A stretch of DNA of 64,000 nt from Metabacillus endolithicus (GCF_023078335.1 NZ_CP095550.1:3392001-3456000); one strand, 5' to 3'. Positions 37,835 through 48,985 are shown, counted from the stretch's first letter. The notes: generated by a model not told the origin, from the letters alone. Made by a program: numbers and translations.

Positions 37835-40800
37835 AATCATAGCAAAGCCTGAGAACAGCCAATGGACGGATGATCAGTGGAAGGCGATTGTTGCAAGTGG
37901 ACAGGACATATTAGTTGCAGCTGCTGCCGGATCGGGAAAAACAGCTGTTTTAGTTGAGCGAATCATTCGTAAAATTCTTTCGAAAGAAAATCCTGTTGAT
38001 GTTGATTCTTTATTAGTTGTTACGTTTACAAATGCTTCTGCAGCTGAGATGAGGCACCGTATTGGTGAGGCACTTGAAAAAGCACTAAAAGAAAATCCAT
38101 CTTCGCTACACTTACGCAGACAGCTTACGTTACTCAATAAAGCATCAATTTCAACTCTACACTCGTTCTGTTTGCAGGTTGTACGAAAATATTATTATTT
38201 GATTAATATTGATCCTGGCTTCCGTATTGCTGATTCAACAGAAGGTCAGCTTTTAATTGATGAAGTTCTTGATGAACTATTTGAAGAGGAATACAGTCAG
38301 GAAGATAACGAAGAATTTTTTGATTTAGTTGATCGTTATACATCTGACCGAAGTGATCTTGAGCTGCAATCTTTAATTCGAGAGCTGTACTTTTTTTCAA
38401 GATCACATCCAATGCCAAGTGTTTGGCTGAATCAGCTTGCTGCCATGTATGACCTGGACGATGATTTTGATATGAATTCGTTACCGTTTATGAACTATTT
38501 AATGCAGGATATTGAGATGCAGTTATTAGGTGCTCGGGAGCAGCTTCTTCAAGCAATGGAGCTTACGAAAAGACCAGCCGGACCTGCTCCACGTGCGGAA
38601 AACCTGGACGATGACTTAAAGCAGCTCTCAGATATTCTGGCGCATAAGCATTCTTGGGATGGAATGGGTGAGCAACTAAAAAAGTTTAAAATGTCACGTG
38701 CTAAGATCGTCAAGGGTGATCAATATGATAAGAGTTTAACAGACCAAGTAACAGCCTTACGTAATGCGGTTAAGAAACAAATCGAGCAATTACGCGATGA
38801 ATTGTTTTCTCGTTCACTTCAGCATTATAAGGAGGATTTTGTTCATTTAAAGCCTGTTGTCAAAAAGCTTGTTGACCTTGTCCTGCAGTTTGCCCATCGC
38901 TATGAAGGTATGAAAAAAGAAAAAGGAATCGTCGATTTTGCAGATTTAGAGCATTATTGCTTACAAATTCTGCAAATGGATGAAAATAAACCAAGTGAAG
39001 CCTCACTTTATTATAAACAGCAGTTTGTGGAGGTTCTTGTTGATGAGTATCAAGATACGAATCTTGTCCAAGAGTCAATTTTAAAGCTTGTGACAAAAGA
39101 TGAAGAAGCAACAGGAAATCTCTTTATGGTTGGAGATGTAAAGCAATCCATATACCGCTTCCGTCTTGCAGAGCCTTTTCTATTTTTAAGCAAGTATAAA
39201 CGATTTACACAATCTGCTGAGCAAACAGGAATGCGCATTGATTTATCCAAAAACTTCCGAAGCCGTTCAGAAGTGTTAGATGGAACGAACTATTTATTTA
39301 AACAAATTATGGGAGAAACAGTTGGGGAAATTGTGTACGATGATGACGCAGAATTAAAGCTTGGTGCCACGTATCCAGAAAATGATCTGATGAAAACGGA
39401 GCTTTTACTCATTGAACGTGGTAGTGGAGACGAACAAGAAAAAGATGGTGACACAGAAACCGAGGGCGTTTTTGATGAGCAAGAGCTAGAAACTGTTCAG
39501 CTTGAAGCAAGATTAATGGCTCGTAAGATTAAGACATTAATAGATGAACAATTTCCTGTGTACGATCGTGGTATTGGTGGAACACGTCCTGTTACGTATC
39601 GAGATGTTGTCATTCTTCTGCGCTCTATGCCATGGGCACCACAAATAATGGAAGAATTTAAGCAAGCTGGAATTCCGGTTTATGCGAATTTATCAGATGG
39701 ATATTTTGAAGCAACTGAAGTAGCAATTATGCTATCTCTCTTGAAAATCATTGACAATCCCTATCAAGATATCCCATTAGCGGCAGCACTTCGTTCACCA
39801 GTCGTTGGCTTATCAGAAAATGAATTAGCCATTATCCGTACGTTTGATCATAAAGGAATGTTTTATGATGCAGTTAAAGCATTTTTGGCTGCTAACGATC
39901 CAAGGTATGAACAGCTTTCTAATAAATTACAGCCCTTTATTGATCTCTTGCAGGGATGGAGAGATATAGCGAGACAAGGATCAGTTTCTGATTTAATATG
40001 GCAGCTTTACCGTGATACAAAGTTTTTTGATTTTGTCGGTGGAATGCCTGGTGGAAAACAACGTCAAGCAAATCTTCGTGCTCTATATGATCGTGCCCGT
40101 CAATATGAAGCAACATCATTTAGAGGGTTATTTCGCTTTTTACGTTTTATTGAACGTATGCAGGACCGCGGTGATGATTTAGGAGCAGCGCGTGCGCTTG
40201 GAGAGCAAGAGGATGTTGTAAGGCTAATGACGATTCACAGTAGTAAAGGGTTAGAGTTTCCAATCGTGTTTGTTGCAGGCTTTCTAAGCAATTTAATATG
40301 ATGGATTTAAATAAAAAGTATTTGCTTGATAAAGAGCTTGGATTTGGGACAAAGCTTATTAATCCTAAGTTACGAGTAAGCTACCCAACGCTGCCTTATA
40401 TTGCTCTAAAGAAAAAAATGAGAATGGAACTTCTTGCTGAGGAAATGCGAGTGCTTTATGTTGCGCTAACTCGTGCAAAGGAAAAGCTGTATTTAGTAGG
40501 AACATTAAAGGACCCGGACAAAACGATAACGAACTGGAGAAATCACATAGCACATCAAGATTGGCTTTTACCTGATTTTGAACGGGCTAAAGCGAAAAGC
40601 TACCTTGATTGGGTTGGCCCTGCGTTAATTCGCCATAGAGAATGTGTTGTGTTAGGTGATGGACAAATTTGTTTAACAGAAGAAATATCAAGTCACCCAT
40701 CACGATGGACAATTCAACAAGTAAAAGGAGAAGAGCTTGTTAATCATTCAAGGATGATCAAGAGCGAAATGATGAATTGCTCACATCTATTCAAAAAGGT

Positions 40801-41553
40801 GAAGCAGTGATGCTAGAAAGTGAGCAGAAACAAGTGATCATAGATCAGCTTTCTTGGTCGTATCCATTCCAACAAGCAACGAAAAGTCGTTCAAAGCAAT
40901 CTGTAACAGAGTTGAAAAGACAACGGGAGGTTACAGATGAGTATAGTGATCAGCAGCTCATTAAGAAACAAGCCTCTCAGTCTTTGTTATATAATCGACC
41001 AAGCTTTATGCAAAGCAAGTCAATATCTCCTGCGGAGCGAGGAACAGCCATGCATGCTGTCATGCAGCACATTCCTTTAACTGAAAAAGTAACAAAGGCT
41101 GAAATTGAAAAGAAAGTTGAAGAGCTTGTTACAAAGGAAATTCTTACAGAAGATTTGGCTAAAGTGATTAACATCGAGCAAATTGTGGCCTTTTTCTCAT
41201 CAGATATTGGTCAAAGACTGCAAAACGCAAACAATGTTTATCGAGAGATTCCATTTAGTTATGCATTAGAGGCAGATACTCTTTATGAAAATGGGAAGGA
41301 TGAACCGGTTTTAGTGCAAGGTGTAATCGACGTTTTATTTGAAGATGAACAAGGTACGGTTTTGTTAGATTACAAAACTGATACAATACAAGGTAGAATA
41401 ACAGCAGAAAAAGATGAGCTTGAAAACATATTAAGTGATCGTTATCGTGTTCAAATTGATTTATATACAAAAGCAATTGAAGATATCATTCACCGTCCTT
41501 TACAAGAAAAATATTTATTTTTCTTCGACGGAGGACATCTCATAAAAATGTAA
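37827..41553 (+). pseudogene. addA: ATP-dependent helicase/nuclease subunit A, AddA, two frameshifts
   Basis: AddA is the UvrD-type 3'-5' helicase and nuclease of AddAB. It has Walker [16 protein letters not shown], DEExx motif LVDEYQDTN, motif V-VI blocks [15 protein letters not shown] and LYVALTRAKEKLY, and the nuclease motif VQGVIDVLFEDEQG-TVLLDYKTD. ATG 37827 follows GAGAGGAGG. Two breaks each lack one base: a T in TTT at 40292-40294 (restored [10 protein letters not shown]) and an A in AAA at 40767-40769 (restored SENDELLTSIQKGE). Repaired length is about 1243 residues, as expected. Loss of AddA next to intact AddB and SbcCD is unlikely, so sequence error is favoured. Confidence 0.95.
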
Positions 41554-41555
41554 AG

Positions 41556-41585
41556 ATGCAATCGGTGAATATCCATCGATTGCAT
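41556..41585 (+). terminator. Hairpin between addA and sbcD
   Basis: ATGCAATCG and CGATTGCAT (9 bp, perfect) around a 12-base loop, without a strong T tract. It may be a weak terminator or an mRNA-processing structure. Confidence 0.5.
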
Positions 41586-41628
41586 TCTATTGTCCATGTG
41601 TAAGTGGCTAAGAAAGGATGATGAAAAG

Positions 41629-42810
41629 ATGCGTATTTTGCATACGGCAGATTGGCACCTTGGACGAGCGTTAGAAGGCCGTAGTAGATTAGCTGAGCAG
41701 GCTGATTTTATTGATGAGCTTGTAAGAATTGTTGAAGAAGAAAAAGTAGACGCCATATTAATGGCTGGTGATGCATTTGATACGGTTAACCCACCAGCTG
41801 CAGCGGAGCAACTGTTTTACGAAGGCCTTTCTAGATTATCAGATCATGGTAAACGTCCAATCGTTGTGATTGCAGGAAATCATGACAACCCTGACCGCTT
41901 ATCTGCAGCATCACCTTTAGCTGGAAACCATTCTATCCATTTAATTGGTTATCCAACAACTGAATTGATTAAATTAGACATCCCGAGTGCTGGTGAGCAA
42001 ATGATGGTCGCTGCACTGGCATATCCTTCAGAAGCAAGACTTGAACAAGTATTATCACAGGAGCATGATGAAGTGCTGCTGCGAAATAAATATGATGAAC
42101 GTATACGTGATCTTTTTTCGATTATGAGTAGACAATTTCAAAAGAACACAGTAAATATTGCGATGAGTCATATTCATGTTGCAGGAGGAAGTTCAACAGA
42201 TTCTGAACGTCCAATTGAAGTTGGTGGAGCTTATACGGTTGCAGCAACAAGTATGCCGGAGGCTGCTCAGTATGTTGCATTGGGTCATTTACACCGCCCA
42301 CAAAATATTAAGCGTGCGAGCACATTAACTAGATACTCCGGTTCACCGCTTGCGTATAGCTTTTCAGAAATCGGCTATGCAAAATCTGTCACGATTTTAG
42401 ATGCTGAACCAAATCAACCTGTTGTGATGAAGGAGATTCCATTATCATCTGGTAAACCTTTGGTGAAATGGAAAGCAACAGAGGGAATTAGTCAGGTTCA
42501 TAGTTGGCTTGATGAAGGAAAAGATCACAATGCATGGATTGATTTAGAAATTCATTTAACTAGTACTCTTTCAATTGAGGAAATCCATCGCCTTCGTAAA
42601 TGGCATCCAGGCTTTATTCATATCCGTCCTGTGTTCCAAGCTGAGCTGGAGGTTGCGGCAACACGACAATCAAATATCCCAATTGACCAATTGTTTTCAC
42701 AGTTTTATGAAAAACAAACAGGTGGAGCAAAACCGGAAGAGGAGCTTGTTCGGTTATTTTTAGAACTCGTTCAGCAGGATGAGGAGCAAGAGGAAGGTGA
42801 TGAAGCATGA
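41629..42810 (+). CDS. sbcD: Exonuclease subunit SbcD
   Basis: SbcD is the Mre11-type nuclease subunit that with SbcC opens hairpins and blocked DNA ends. Metal-binding motifs are HTADWHLGR (start), MAGDAFD, AGNHDNPDR and later MSHIHV and ALGHLHRPQ. ATG 41629 follows AAAGGATG; an in-frame upstream codon at 41590 has no ribosome binding site. 393 residues. It overlaps sbcC by four bases (ATGA). Confidence 0.95.
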   Translation: MRILHTADWHLGRALEGRSRLAEQADFIDELVRIVEEEKVDAILMAGDAFDTVNPPAAAEQLFYEGLSRLSDHGKRPIVVIAGNHDNPDRLSAASPLAGNHSIHLIGYPTTELIKLDIPSAGEQMMVAALAYPSEARLEQVLSQEHDEVLLRNKYDERIRDLFSIMSRQFQKNTVNIAMSHIHVAGGSSTDSERPIEVGGAYTVAATSMPEAAQYVALGHLHRPQNIKRASTLTRYSGSPLAYSFSEIGYAKSVTILDAEPNQPVVMKEIPLSSGKPLVKWKATEGISQVHSWLDEGKDHNAWIDLEIHLTSTLSIEEIHRLRKWHPGFIHIRPVFQAELEVAATRQSNIPIDQLFSQFYEKQTGGAKPEEELVRLFLELVQQDEEQEEGDEA

Positions 42811-45800
42811 AGCCTATTACTTTAACTGTTTCTGGATTGCATAGCTTCAGAGAAAAACAGACGATTAATTTTGATGCCCTTTGTGATGGCGGGATCTTTG
42901 GAATCTTTGGGCCAACAGGAAGCGGTAAGTCGTCAATTCTGGATGCTATGACTCTTGCTTTATATGGAAAAGTAGAACGTGCGATGAACAACACACATGG
43001 AATTTTAAATCATGCCGAAGACCAGCTTTCTGTTTCGTTTACCTTTGAACTTGAAAATGCCTCTTCAAAGAAAAGATATGTTGTGGAACGGGTGTTTAAA
43101 CGAACAGACGATATTAGGGTGAAAACAGCTATCTGTCGTTTAATTGAAGAAGGAGAAGAGCATGTTGTTTTAGCGGATAAAGCAGTTGATGTAAATGACA
43201 AGATCTATGGATTATTAGGTCTTACAATCGATGACTTTACCCGTGCTGTTGTTCTTCCACAAGGAAAATTTGCTGAATTTCTTTCTTTAAAAGGTGCAGA
43301 AAGAAGACAAATGCTACAACGTTTATTTCACCTAGAGCAATACGGTGATCTGCTTTTGAAGAAGTTAAAACGACGCTTATCTACTGCAAGGATTACTCGT
43401 AATGAATTAGAAGCAGAGAAAACTGGTTTAGGCGATGCATCGGCAGAGGCTGTTAAAGAAGCGAAGAAGCAAGTAAAAGAAGCAGAAGTTTTACTTGAAA
43501 AGCGTCAAAAAGAGTTTGAAAGTGTAACAAAGGACTATGAACAAAAACAAGCAACTTGGCAATTACAACAGCAAAGGCTAGAACTAGAAAAGGAAAAAGC
43601 ATCAGTCAAAAAAGATGAAGAACAGATTCAATCTTTACAACAACAGGTGAAAACGGCTGAGGAAGCAGAAGCCTTAAGACCGTATGCAGAGGCTTTACAA
43701 GCTCGTAAACAAGAAAAAATTCAGGCAGAAGGTAATCTTGAGGCTGCGAAGAAAAATGTAGAGAAAATGAAACAGCAATATGAAACTAGCAGCCGAGCTT
43801 ACGAGGCAATTCGAAAGGAAAAATCTGAACAAGAACCAGCTTTAGTAGCAAAGCGTGAAAAGCTATTACAATTGCAAAAGGTTGAAGAAGAGCTTAAACA
43901 AGATCAAACAATACTACACGAACTTAAACAGAAAAAAGAAGAGTTACAAAAGCAGCAGGAGCACCATCAGTCACTATTAACAAAAGCACAGCAATTAGTT
44001 GAAAAAGCAGCAGTAAAGCAACAAACTTTACAAGAAGAGCAGAAAACAAAAACCGTTTCTGCTAAAGAAAGAGATCAGGTTCGTGCCGCTTTAGAAGCAA
44101 AACAACATGTTCAACAAAGTAAACAGCAGTTCGAAGAAACGAATGAATTGTTAGAGAAAAAATACAACGCATTAATTAGTGAAAAGAAAAAATACGATTC
44201 TCTTACAGATCAATTGTCCGTTAATAAAAAACATCTTGAAAATAAATTTAATGAACTAACCTCCCTCTATTTTCTGATTTCGGAAAGGGAAACGGAATAT
44301 AAGCACTTTCTTTCTGGCGCTAAACACAAGTTAGAAGAAAAAATAGCAGAAGAGGAAAAGGCAAAAAACCAGAAGTTGGCTTTTGCGCTCGTCAAGGAGT
44401 TAAAAGAGGGAGCACCTTGTCCTGTTTGTGGATCATGTTGCCACCCGAGCCCTGTACATGCTGATCTCGATCATGAAGAAGAAATTGAAATGCAATTACA
44501 TGTGATGAAGCAACAGTTTGAACAGCTTCAGTCATTAAGTCAGGAGCCGCATTCACTTAAAATAAAAGCTGAGGGTCTATCCGAGCAGCTTACTTCTGAT
44601 TTCTTATTTTTACAAAATAAAAAGCTAATAGAAGAAGTTACAGTAGAGCAACTGATTGCACCAAATACGAATATGTCATTAGAACAAGGTATTCAAACGT
44701 TTCAATTATCATTTAAAAATCTAAATCAAGATTATATACAATTACGTCAATCTCTTGAAAAGAACGTGAAACAGCTACGTGATTTGCAGCAGGAGGAAGT
44801 AAGAAGTAAAGATGGTATTGCTTCTGCAAATAATGATGTTCAGGAATGGACAGACAAACTTAATGAGTACAAACAAAAATACGAGAAAAGCTTAACCTAT
44901 TACTCTGAGACATTCTCACACATTCCAATTGAGAATGTTGAGAAGTTACAAAAAGAAATCTCTGAAAAAGATGAAGCACTCGAGCAGTTAAATGAACGAA
45001 TTCAAAAGAGTTTTTCTTTTATAGAAGAACAGGAAGAAATCGTGAAAAAACAGGAAGAATTCAATAGGAATATAAAAGAACAACAGATTGAGCTTCAAGC
45101 CTTATTAAAGAATCGTGATTTTTCTATTAAAGAAAAACAAGAAAAGCTGAAAGAAGTTGGTTTGGAGAAACCAATTTCTACTGTAATCGCGGAAACAAAT
45201 GCGACGATTATACATTTAGCTGAAAAAGAAAATGAGCTGTATCAAGGATGGCAAAAAGAATCTAATATGCTTCATCAATTGCAAAGTGAGCTTGCCGCAC
45301 ATGAAAGATCATATGAGCAAGCAAAGCACCAAGTTCAAGAATCAGAACAAAAATGGTCACAAGTAAAAGAGAACACATCGTTTAAAACAATTGAAGAAAC
45401 ATTAGCATCCCTACTAGGTGCAGAAAAAAGGCAACAACTGAAGGCTGAAATTGAAGCCTTTATGGATAAAATGAAGCAGCTTAACACAGACTTAAATCGA
45501 ATTGAAGAAAAGTTAGGAAATAAGCAAATTTCTCAAGAAGAATGGAATACTATTCAACAAATCAAAATGGAGATAAAGCAACAGGTTGAGGATGCTGTTG
45601 CCAGCAAGGGGGCAGCTACAAATGGCCTGCAGGTGCTTTTAGACAAGCACGAGCGCTTCGTAGTCATAGAAAACCAACAAAAAGAACTTGATGATTTGTT
45701 GGGAAAACTAGAAAAACTTCAATCTGTTTTTAAAGGAAACAGCTTTGTTGAATATGTTGCAGAGGAGCAGCTGCAGCAAGTAAGTCGTGATGCATCTGAA

Positions 45801-46208
45801 AGGCTTTCAATGCTAACTCGTGGTCGCTATGCGATTGAAGTTGATTCACAAGGCGGATTTATTATGAGAGATGATGCAAACGGTGGAGTAAGAAGACCTG
45901 TTTCCACATTATCAGGAGGGGAAACGTTCTTAACCTCACTTGCACTTGCCTTATCGCTATCAACACAAATTCAACTTCGTGGTGAATACCCGCTTCAATT
46001 TTTCTTCTTAGATGAAGGGTTCGGAACGTTAGACATTGAGCTGCTCGATACAGTCATAACGGCTCTAGAAAAATTGCAATCACAAAATTTATCAGTTGGA
46101 GTTATTAGCCACGTGCAAGAGCTAAGAGCAAGACTGCCACGGAAACTAATTGTGGAGCCTGCTGAACCATCTGGTAAAGGAACGTCTGTTTATTTAGAAT
46201 CACTTTAA
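42807..46208 (+). CDS. sbcC: Exonuclease subunit SbcC
   Basis: SbcC is the Rad50-like SMC ATPase. Walker A FGPTGSGKSSILDAM is at about residues 36-50. Two long coiled-coil arms (about 190-510 and 580-960) flank the zinc hook CPVCGSCC, whose first Cys is residue 538. Signature STLSGGETFLTSLALALS and Walker B FFFLDEGFGTLD lie at the end. 1133 residues, normal length. The frame is intact. Confidence 0.96.
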   Translation: MKPITLTVSGLHSFREKQTINFDALCDGGIFGIFGPTGSGKSSILDAMTLALYGKVERAMNNTHGILNHAEDQLSVSFTFELENASSKKRYVVERVFKRTDDIRVKTAICRLIEEGEEHVVLADKAVDVNDKIYGLLGLTIDDFTRAVVLPQGKFAEFLSLKGAERRQMLQRLFHLEQYGDLLLKKLKRRLSTARITRNELEAEKTGLGDASAEAVKEAKKQVKEAEVLLEKRQKEFESVTKDYEQKQATWQLQQQRLELEKEKASVKKDEEQIQSLQQQVKTAEEAEALRPYAEALQARKQEKIQAEGNLEAAKKNVEKMKQQYETSSRAYEAIRKEKSEQEPALVAKREKLLQLQKVEEELKQDQTILHELKQKKEELQKQQEHHQSLLTKAQQLVEKAAVKQQTLQEEQKTKTVSAKERDQVRAALEAKQHVQQSKQQFEETNELLEKKYNALISEKKKYDSLTDQLSVNKKHLENKFNELTSLYFLISERETEYKHFLSGAKHKLEEKIAEEEKAKNQKLAFALVKELKEGAPCPVCGSCCHPSPVHADLDHEEEIEMQLHVMKQQFEQLQSLSQEPHSLKIKAEGLSEQLTSDFLFLQNKKLIEEVTVEQLIAPNTNMSLEQGIQTFQLSFKNLNQDYIQLRQSLEKNVKQLRDLQQEEVRSKDGIASANNDVQEWTDKLNEYKQKYEKSLTYYSETFSHIPIENVEKLQKEISEKDEALEQLNERIQKSFSFIEEQEEIVKKQEEFNRNIKEQQIELQALLKNRDFSIKEKQEKLKEVGLEKPISTVIAETNATIIHLAEKENELYQGWQKESNMLHQLQSELAAHERSYEQAKHQVQESEQKWSQVKENTSFKTIEETLASLLGAEKRQQLKAEIEAFMDKMKQLNTDLNRIEEKLGNKQISQEEWNTIQQIKMEIKQQVEDAVASKGAATNGLQVLLDKHERFVVIENQQKELDDLLGKLEKLQSVFKGNSFVEYVAEEQLQQVSRDASERLSMLTRGRYAIEVDSQGGFIMRDDANGGVRRPVSTLSGGETFLTSLALALSLSTQIQLRGEYPLQFFFLDEGFGTLDIELLDTVITALEKLQSQNLSVGVISHVQELRARLPRKLIVEPAEPSGKGTSVYLESL

Positions 46209-46297
46209 TAGTTTGGCTTTGGTAAAAGAGAGGTTGTATTCTTTATAACAAATGAACACCTATCTAAAATGCCAATATTTAATAAAGGGATGTCGCG

Positions 46298-46606
46298 ATG
46301 GGAAAGAAAAAAGATATTGGGACATGTGAATTGTGTGAAAGAGAAGAAGTTGAAACAACCATTCATCACCTAACACCTAAGGAAATGGGTGGTACCTTCT
46401 TGCCTACAGCAAAGCTCTGTGTGGCTTGTCACAAGCAAATTCATGCTTTATATACAAACAATGAATTAGCAGCAAGGCTTTCAACAATTACAGATCTAAA
46501 ACAGGATGAAAAAATCAAAAGCTTTATTAAATGGATTAGAAAGCAACCTTCTAGTAAATTAGTTCAAACGAGAAAATCCAATGAACGAAAGCAGAAGGGG
46601 CGTTAG
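46298..46606 (+). CDS. yisB: HNH-type protein YisB
   Basis: This 102-residue protein has a zinc-ribbon HNH fold: CELCEREEVETTIHHLTPKE (residues about 8-27), then LCVACHKQIHALYT. Two CxxC pairs and paired histidines fit an HNH nuclease core. AAAGGGATG precedes the ATG. It follows sbcC as in B. subtilis; a DNA-end-processing role is possible but unproven. Confidence 0.88.
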   Translation: MGKKKDIGTCELCEREEVETTIHHLTPKEMGGTFLPTAKLCVACHKQIHALYTNNELAARLSTITDLKQDEKIKSFIKWIRKQPSSKLVQTRKSNERKQKGR

Positions 46607-46612
46607 AAAGGG

Positions 46613-46643
46613 AAGACTGTCCGGGAATATGGGCAGTCTTTTT
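46613..46643 (+). terminator. Terminator after yisB
   Basis: AAGACTGTCC and GGGCAGTCTT pair, then TTTT. Confidence 0.82.
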
Positions 46644-46671
46644 AATGAAAACAAAAGGACGCAATAATGAA

Positions 46672-46701
46672 AAGGCGGAAAATGTGTTCTTTTTCCGCCT
46701 T
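46672..46701 (-). terminator. Terminator of the gerP operon
   Basis: AAGGCGGAAAA and TTTTCCGCCTT form an 11-bp perfect stem, followed on the minus strand by TTTTC. It lies just past the gerPF stop. Confidence 0.88.
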
Positions 46702-46705
46702 ACTA

Positions 46706-46924
46706 TTAATTATTCGCCAACATGTTTTGATCTGTTACATCTGGATCAATTAAATTGGTACCACTTATTCCATTATTAATAATGTGGAAATCTCCTGTGC
46801 TTCCTCCGCCAGAGCCTGAGGCACTCTTTGACTGGCTTTTTGGGGCAAGATAAAACGTATCCCCAAAGTTAACGACTCCGCCGCCTACTTCATTAATCTT
46901 AATTGGACCGACAATAGCTGGCAT
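46706..46924 (-). CDS. gerPF: Spore germination protein GerPF
   Basis: GerPF is a small GerPA/GerPF-family protein needed for germinant access through the spore coat. MPAIVGPIKINEVGGGVVNF is the family N-terminus. A Ser/Gly-rich patch lies at about residues 33-45. The start is ATG 46924, six bases after AAAGGATG. The product is 72 residues. It is the last gene of the gerPABCDEF operon, separated from gerPE by about 110 bases. Confidence 0.94.
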   Translation of the reverse strand: MPAIVGPIKINEVGGGVVNFGDTFYLAPKSQSKSASGSGGGSTGDFHIINNGISGTNLIDPDVTDQNMLANN

Positions 46925-47035
46925 ATAAAACATCCTTTTTATAGTTTCCTATTACTTTAGTTTATGCAACTGAATACCAAGGTGTTAATCGTTTATCAAA
47001 GTTAGTGAGTAGGGGTTATCAGGCTATTTTTATTG

Positions 47036-47400
47036 TTAATTCTTTAATTGACGAATATGCTTTGTTCGGGACACTGCCCGAATATCCCTAGTAGAGCCAA
47101 TCTGAAATACTGCTGAAGAGGACATGGCTGTAACATCCACATGCTGAACAAATATTACGGCTTTTCATGAAAAAAGTTTGTTATGACATTTTCATAAAAA
47201 ACAGGCTGAGGAATTTCTTCTTCAAAAATTGGATACTCAGATAAGTCTCCTTCTGAACCAAAAAATCGTTCTTCCTCCCGCTGTACAGCAAGTGCCTTTA
47301 CATTTGGTGTTATTTCAACAGAATCACCGATTTGAAAAACAGAGCTGATCCCGACTGTGTTAACATAGGCACTTCCTACGTTTGAATTACGACTTATCAT
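47036..47400 (-). pseudogene. gerPE: Spore germination protein GerPE, frameshifted
   Basis: GerPE has two internal repeats of the GerP type. The first half holds SVFQIGDSVEITPNVKALAV-QRE. The second, in another frame, holds VDVTAMSSSAVFQIGSTRDI and ends TKHIRQLKN. The first frame stops at 47155. One missing base in the TTTT at 47162-47165 (plus strand) would give HEKAVIFVQHVDV. The start ATG overlaps the gerPD stop (ATGA). Repaired length is about 121 residues, near the B. subtilis protein. Confidence 0.9.
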
Positions 47401-47573
47401 TGTGGCGCCAACGGCACTAATGGACCGATAATTAAAGACTCAGGTGGTGTATCAAAGACCGAAGAAAGAGCAATTGTTTGAGTATCACCTATTAAAAAAA
47501 CAGATGAGCTAGATACCCCAACAACTTTAATAGCTCCCACCTGGATATCTTTATTAACTACAGTAAAATTCAT
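47397..47573 (-). CDS. gerPD: Spore germination protein GerPD
   Basis: A 58-residue protein starting MNFTVVNKDIQVGAIKVVGV with SSSSVFLIGDT and ending SLIIGPLVPLAPQ, matching GerPD along its length. AAAGGAGGG precedes the ATG. It overlaps gerPE by four bases and follows gerPC closely. Confidence 0.95.
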   Translation of the reverse strand: MNFTVVNKDIQVGAIKVVGVSSSSVFLIGDTQTIALSSVFDTPPESLIIGPLVPLAPQ

Positions 47574-47587
47574 CGTTTTTCCCTCCT

Positions 47588-48190
47588 TTATGGAGAATCT
47601 TTTGGCAAATGTTGCAGGAAATGCATAATAGAATTCTCGACATCCTTCTTCACCAATTCAAAAATTTCCTGTTTTTTATTTAGTAATGAATCTTGTTCAG
47701 TAAGAGGCTGAGCATTAATGTAGTACTGAATTCTGCTATCAATTTGTTTTCTAATGTCTTCAATAATATGTCTGCGATGAGGGTCATCAAGGGTTAATTC
47801 ATATTGTTTTTCTGCCTGCTGTATATAATGAATACAGTCTTGATTTAGAAAATGGTTAATATCTTGGCTGCATTGCTTCATTAGTTGATCTCGAAGTTGT
47901 TGTTGAACACCATTTACGTTCATCCCTTGTTGTTGAACCTCAAAGTTATCTATCTGCTCAGGGTCGGTTGGATTAAGACCAATATTAAGGGTCCCATCTA
48001 ACTGTTCAACCTTTAGCTGATCAAATTTATATTCAATTCTTTCAATATTTGTGTAAGGTTGTTTTTTTAAGGAGTCAACATCGACCCGTAAATCATTTAT
48101 AAGTTGAGTAAGTTGTTGGATTTTTTTATCTTGCTGCTGAACATAATTATGAAGCTGCTGGAGGTATTTAGTCATCTCATGATAGTACAT
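47588..48190 (-). CDS. gerPC: Spore germination protein GerPC
   Basis: GerPC is the largest GerP protein, 200 residues here. An N-terminal coiled coil (about 4-45: LQQLHNYVQQQDKKIQQLTQ) is followed by a beta-like stretch (KVEQLDGTLNIGLNPTDPEQ) and a helical C-terminal half. AAAAGGTGGGTG precedes the ATG. It probably organises the other GerP proteins in the coat. Confidence 0.94.
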   Translation of the reverse strand: MYYHEMTKYLQQLHNYVQQQDKKIQQLTQLINDLRVDVDSLKKQPYTNIERIEYKFDQLKVEQLDGTLNIGLNPTDPEQIDNFEVQQQGMNVNGVQQQLRDQLMKQCSQDINHFLNQDCIHYIQQAEKQYELTLDDPHRRHIIEDIRKQIDSRIQYYINAQPLTEQDSLLNKKQEIFELVKKDVENSIMHFLQHLPKDSP

Positions 48191-48274
48191 AGCTATTCAC
48201 CCACCTTTTGTTCGCTCAAAAGTTGTTACTAACAATCTATGCAATAAAATAAAATGGGTGATAGCCTATTAAAA

Positions 48275-48508
48275 TTATGCTGTAGGAGTAGAAAGAGGAA
48301 CAAGAGGTCCCTCAGAAGCCTCTGCTGCAACACCTGTAGGAGCCTCGGTCAAAATTTGAGGTGCTTCTTGAAAAAATCCACCAGTATTATAAAGGTTTGA
48401 TAGGGGCTTTATCATTCCAGCACTCCCGATTTGCAGCACAGAAGAGTTGTTTACAGAATCCACCCGCAGGTAATTTATGCAGATGGTTTGGTTAATGTAG
48501 AAATTCAC
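48275..48508 (-). CDS. gerPB: Spore germination protein GerPB
   Basis: A 77-residue protein with the GerPB pattern: NFYINQTICINYLRVDSVNN then SSVLQIGSAG and a Pro/Ala-rich tail. The start is GTG, near GGGGGATG. It lies 84 bases after gerPA. Confidence 0.93.
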   Translation of the reverse strand: MNFYINQTICINYLRVDSVNNSSVLQIGSAGMIKPLSNLYNTGGFFQEAPQILTEAPTGVAAEASEGPLVPLSTPTA

Positions 48509-48592
48509 CTTTCACATCCCCCTTTTGTATGTTAATAAAAGAAAAAGGCAGGAATACAATGAGTCGAGAAGAACATCTCCTACCACCCAAAT

Positions 48593-48814
48593 TTATAAGT
48601 TTCCTGCCATTGGCTGGTCAATAACATCATTATCATACGTGTTGGTAACAGAATTTTGATTGTAAATATTAAGACCATCACCTGTGTTAAAGGAACCAGC
48701 ACCAGCAAATGTTTTAACCTCGGCATAAGGAGAAATGGTAATTACATCTCCAACATGAACAATGCTGCTTGTTCCTACACTATTTACTTTAAAGGCACCT
48801 ACAATAGCTGGCAT
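48593..48814 (-). CDS. gerPA: Spore germination protein GerPA
   Basis: First gene of the gerP operon, 73 residues: [20 protein letters not shown] then VGDVITISP. It is paralogous to GerPF. ATG 48814 follows AAAGGATG; an in-frame upstream start would sit outside that site. A sigma-K type promoter lies 57-83 bases upstream. Confidence 0.95.
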   Translation of the reverse strand: MPAIVGAFKVNSVGTSSIVHVGDVITISPYAEVKTFAGAGSFNTGDGLNIYNQNSVTNTYDNDVIDQPMAGNL

Positions 48815-48870
48815 AGTCAAACATCCTTTGTTAGTGTTATAAAACAAAGCACATCAATTGGCTTTTTCTA

Positions 48871-48897
48871 TACATTATGTTAGAAATGCGAAAAAGT
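48871..48897 (-). promoter_or_regulatory. Sigma-K promoter of gerP
   Basis: On the minus strand AC (48897-48896), 16 bases, then CATAATGTA (48879-48871), matching CATANNNTA exactly. gerP of B. subtilis is known to be sigma-K dependent. Confidence 0.82.
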
Positions 48898-48985
48898 GTG
48901 ATAAACGCGGAAAACAAAGCTTGGGTTTAAAGTAGTTTTGAGGTAAATGATAAGTTGAGTAAGTGAGGAGAATCGAGTTTTAAGT

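Noticed and set aside
37827..41553. True loss of addA function
   Set aside because: Both breaks are one-base losses in three-base homopolymers; all motifs are intact and the neighbours are normal.
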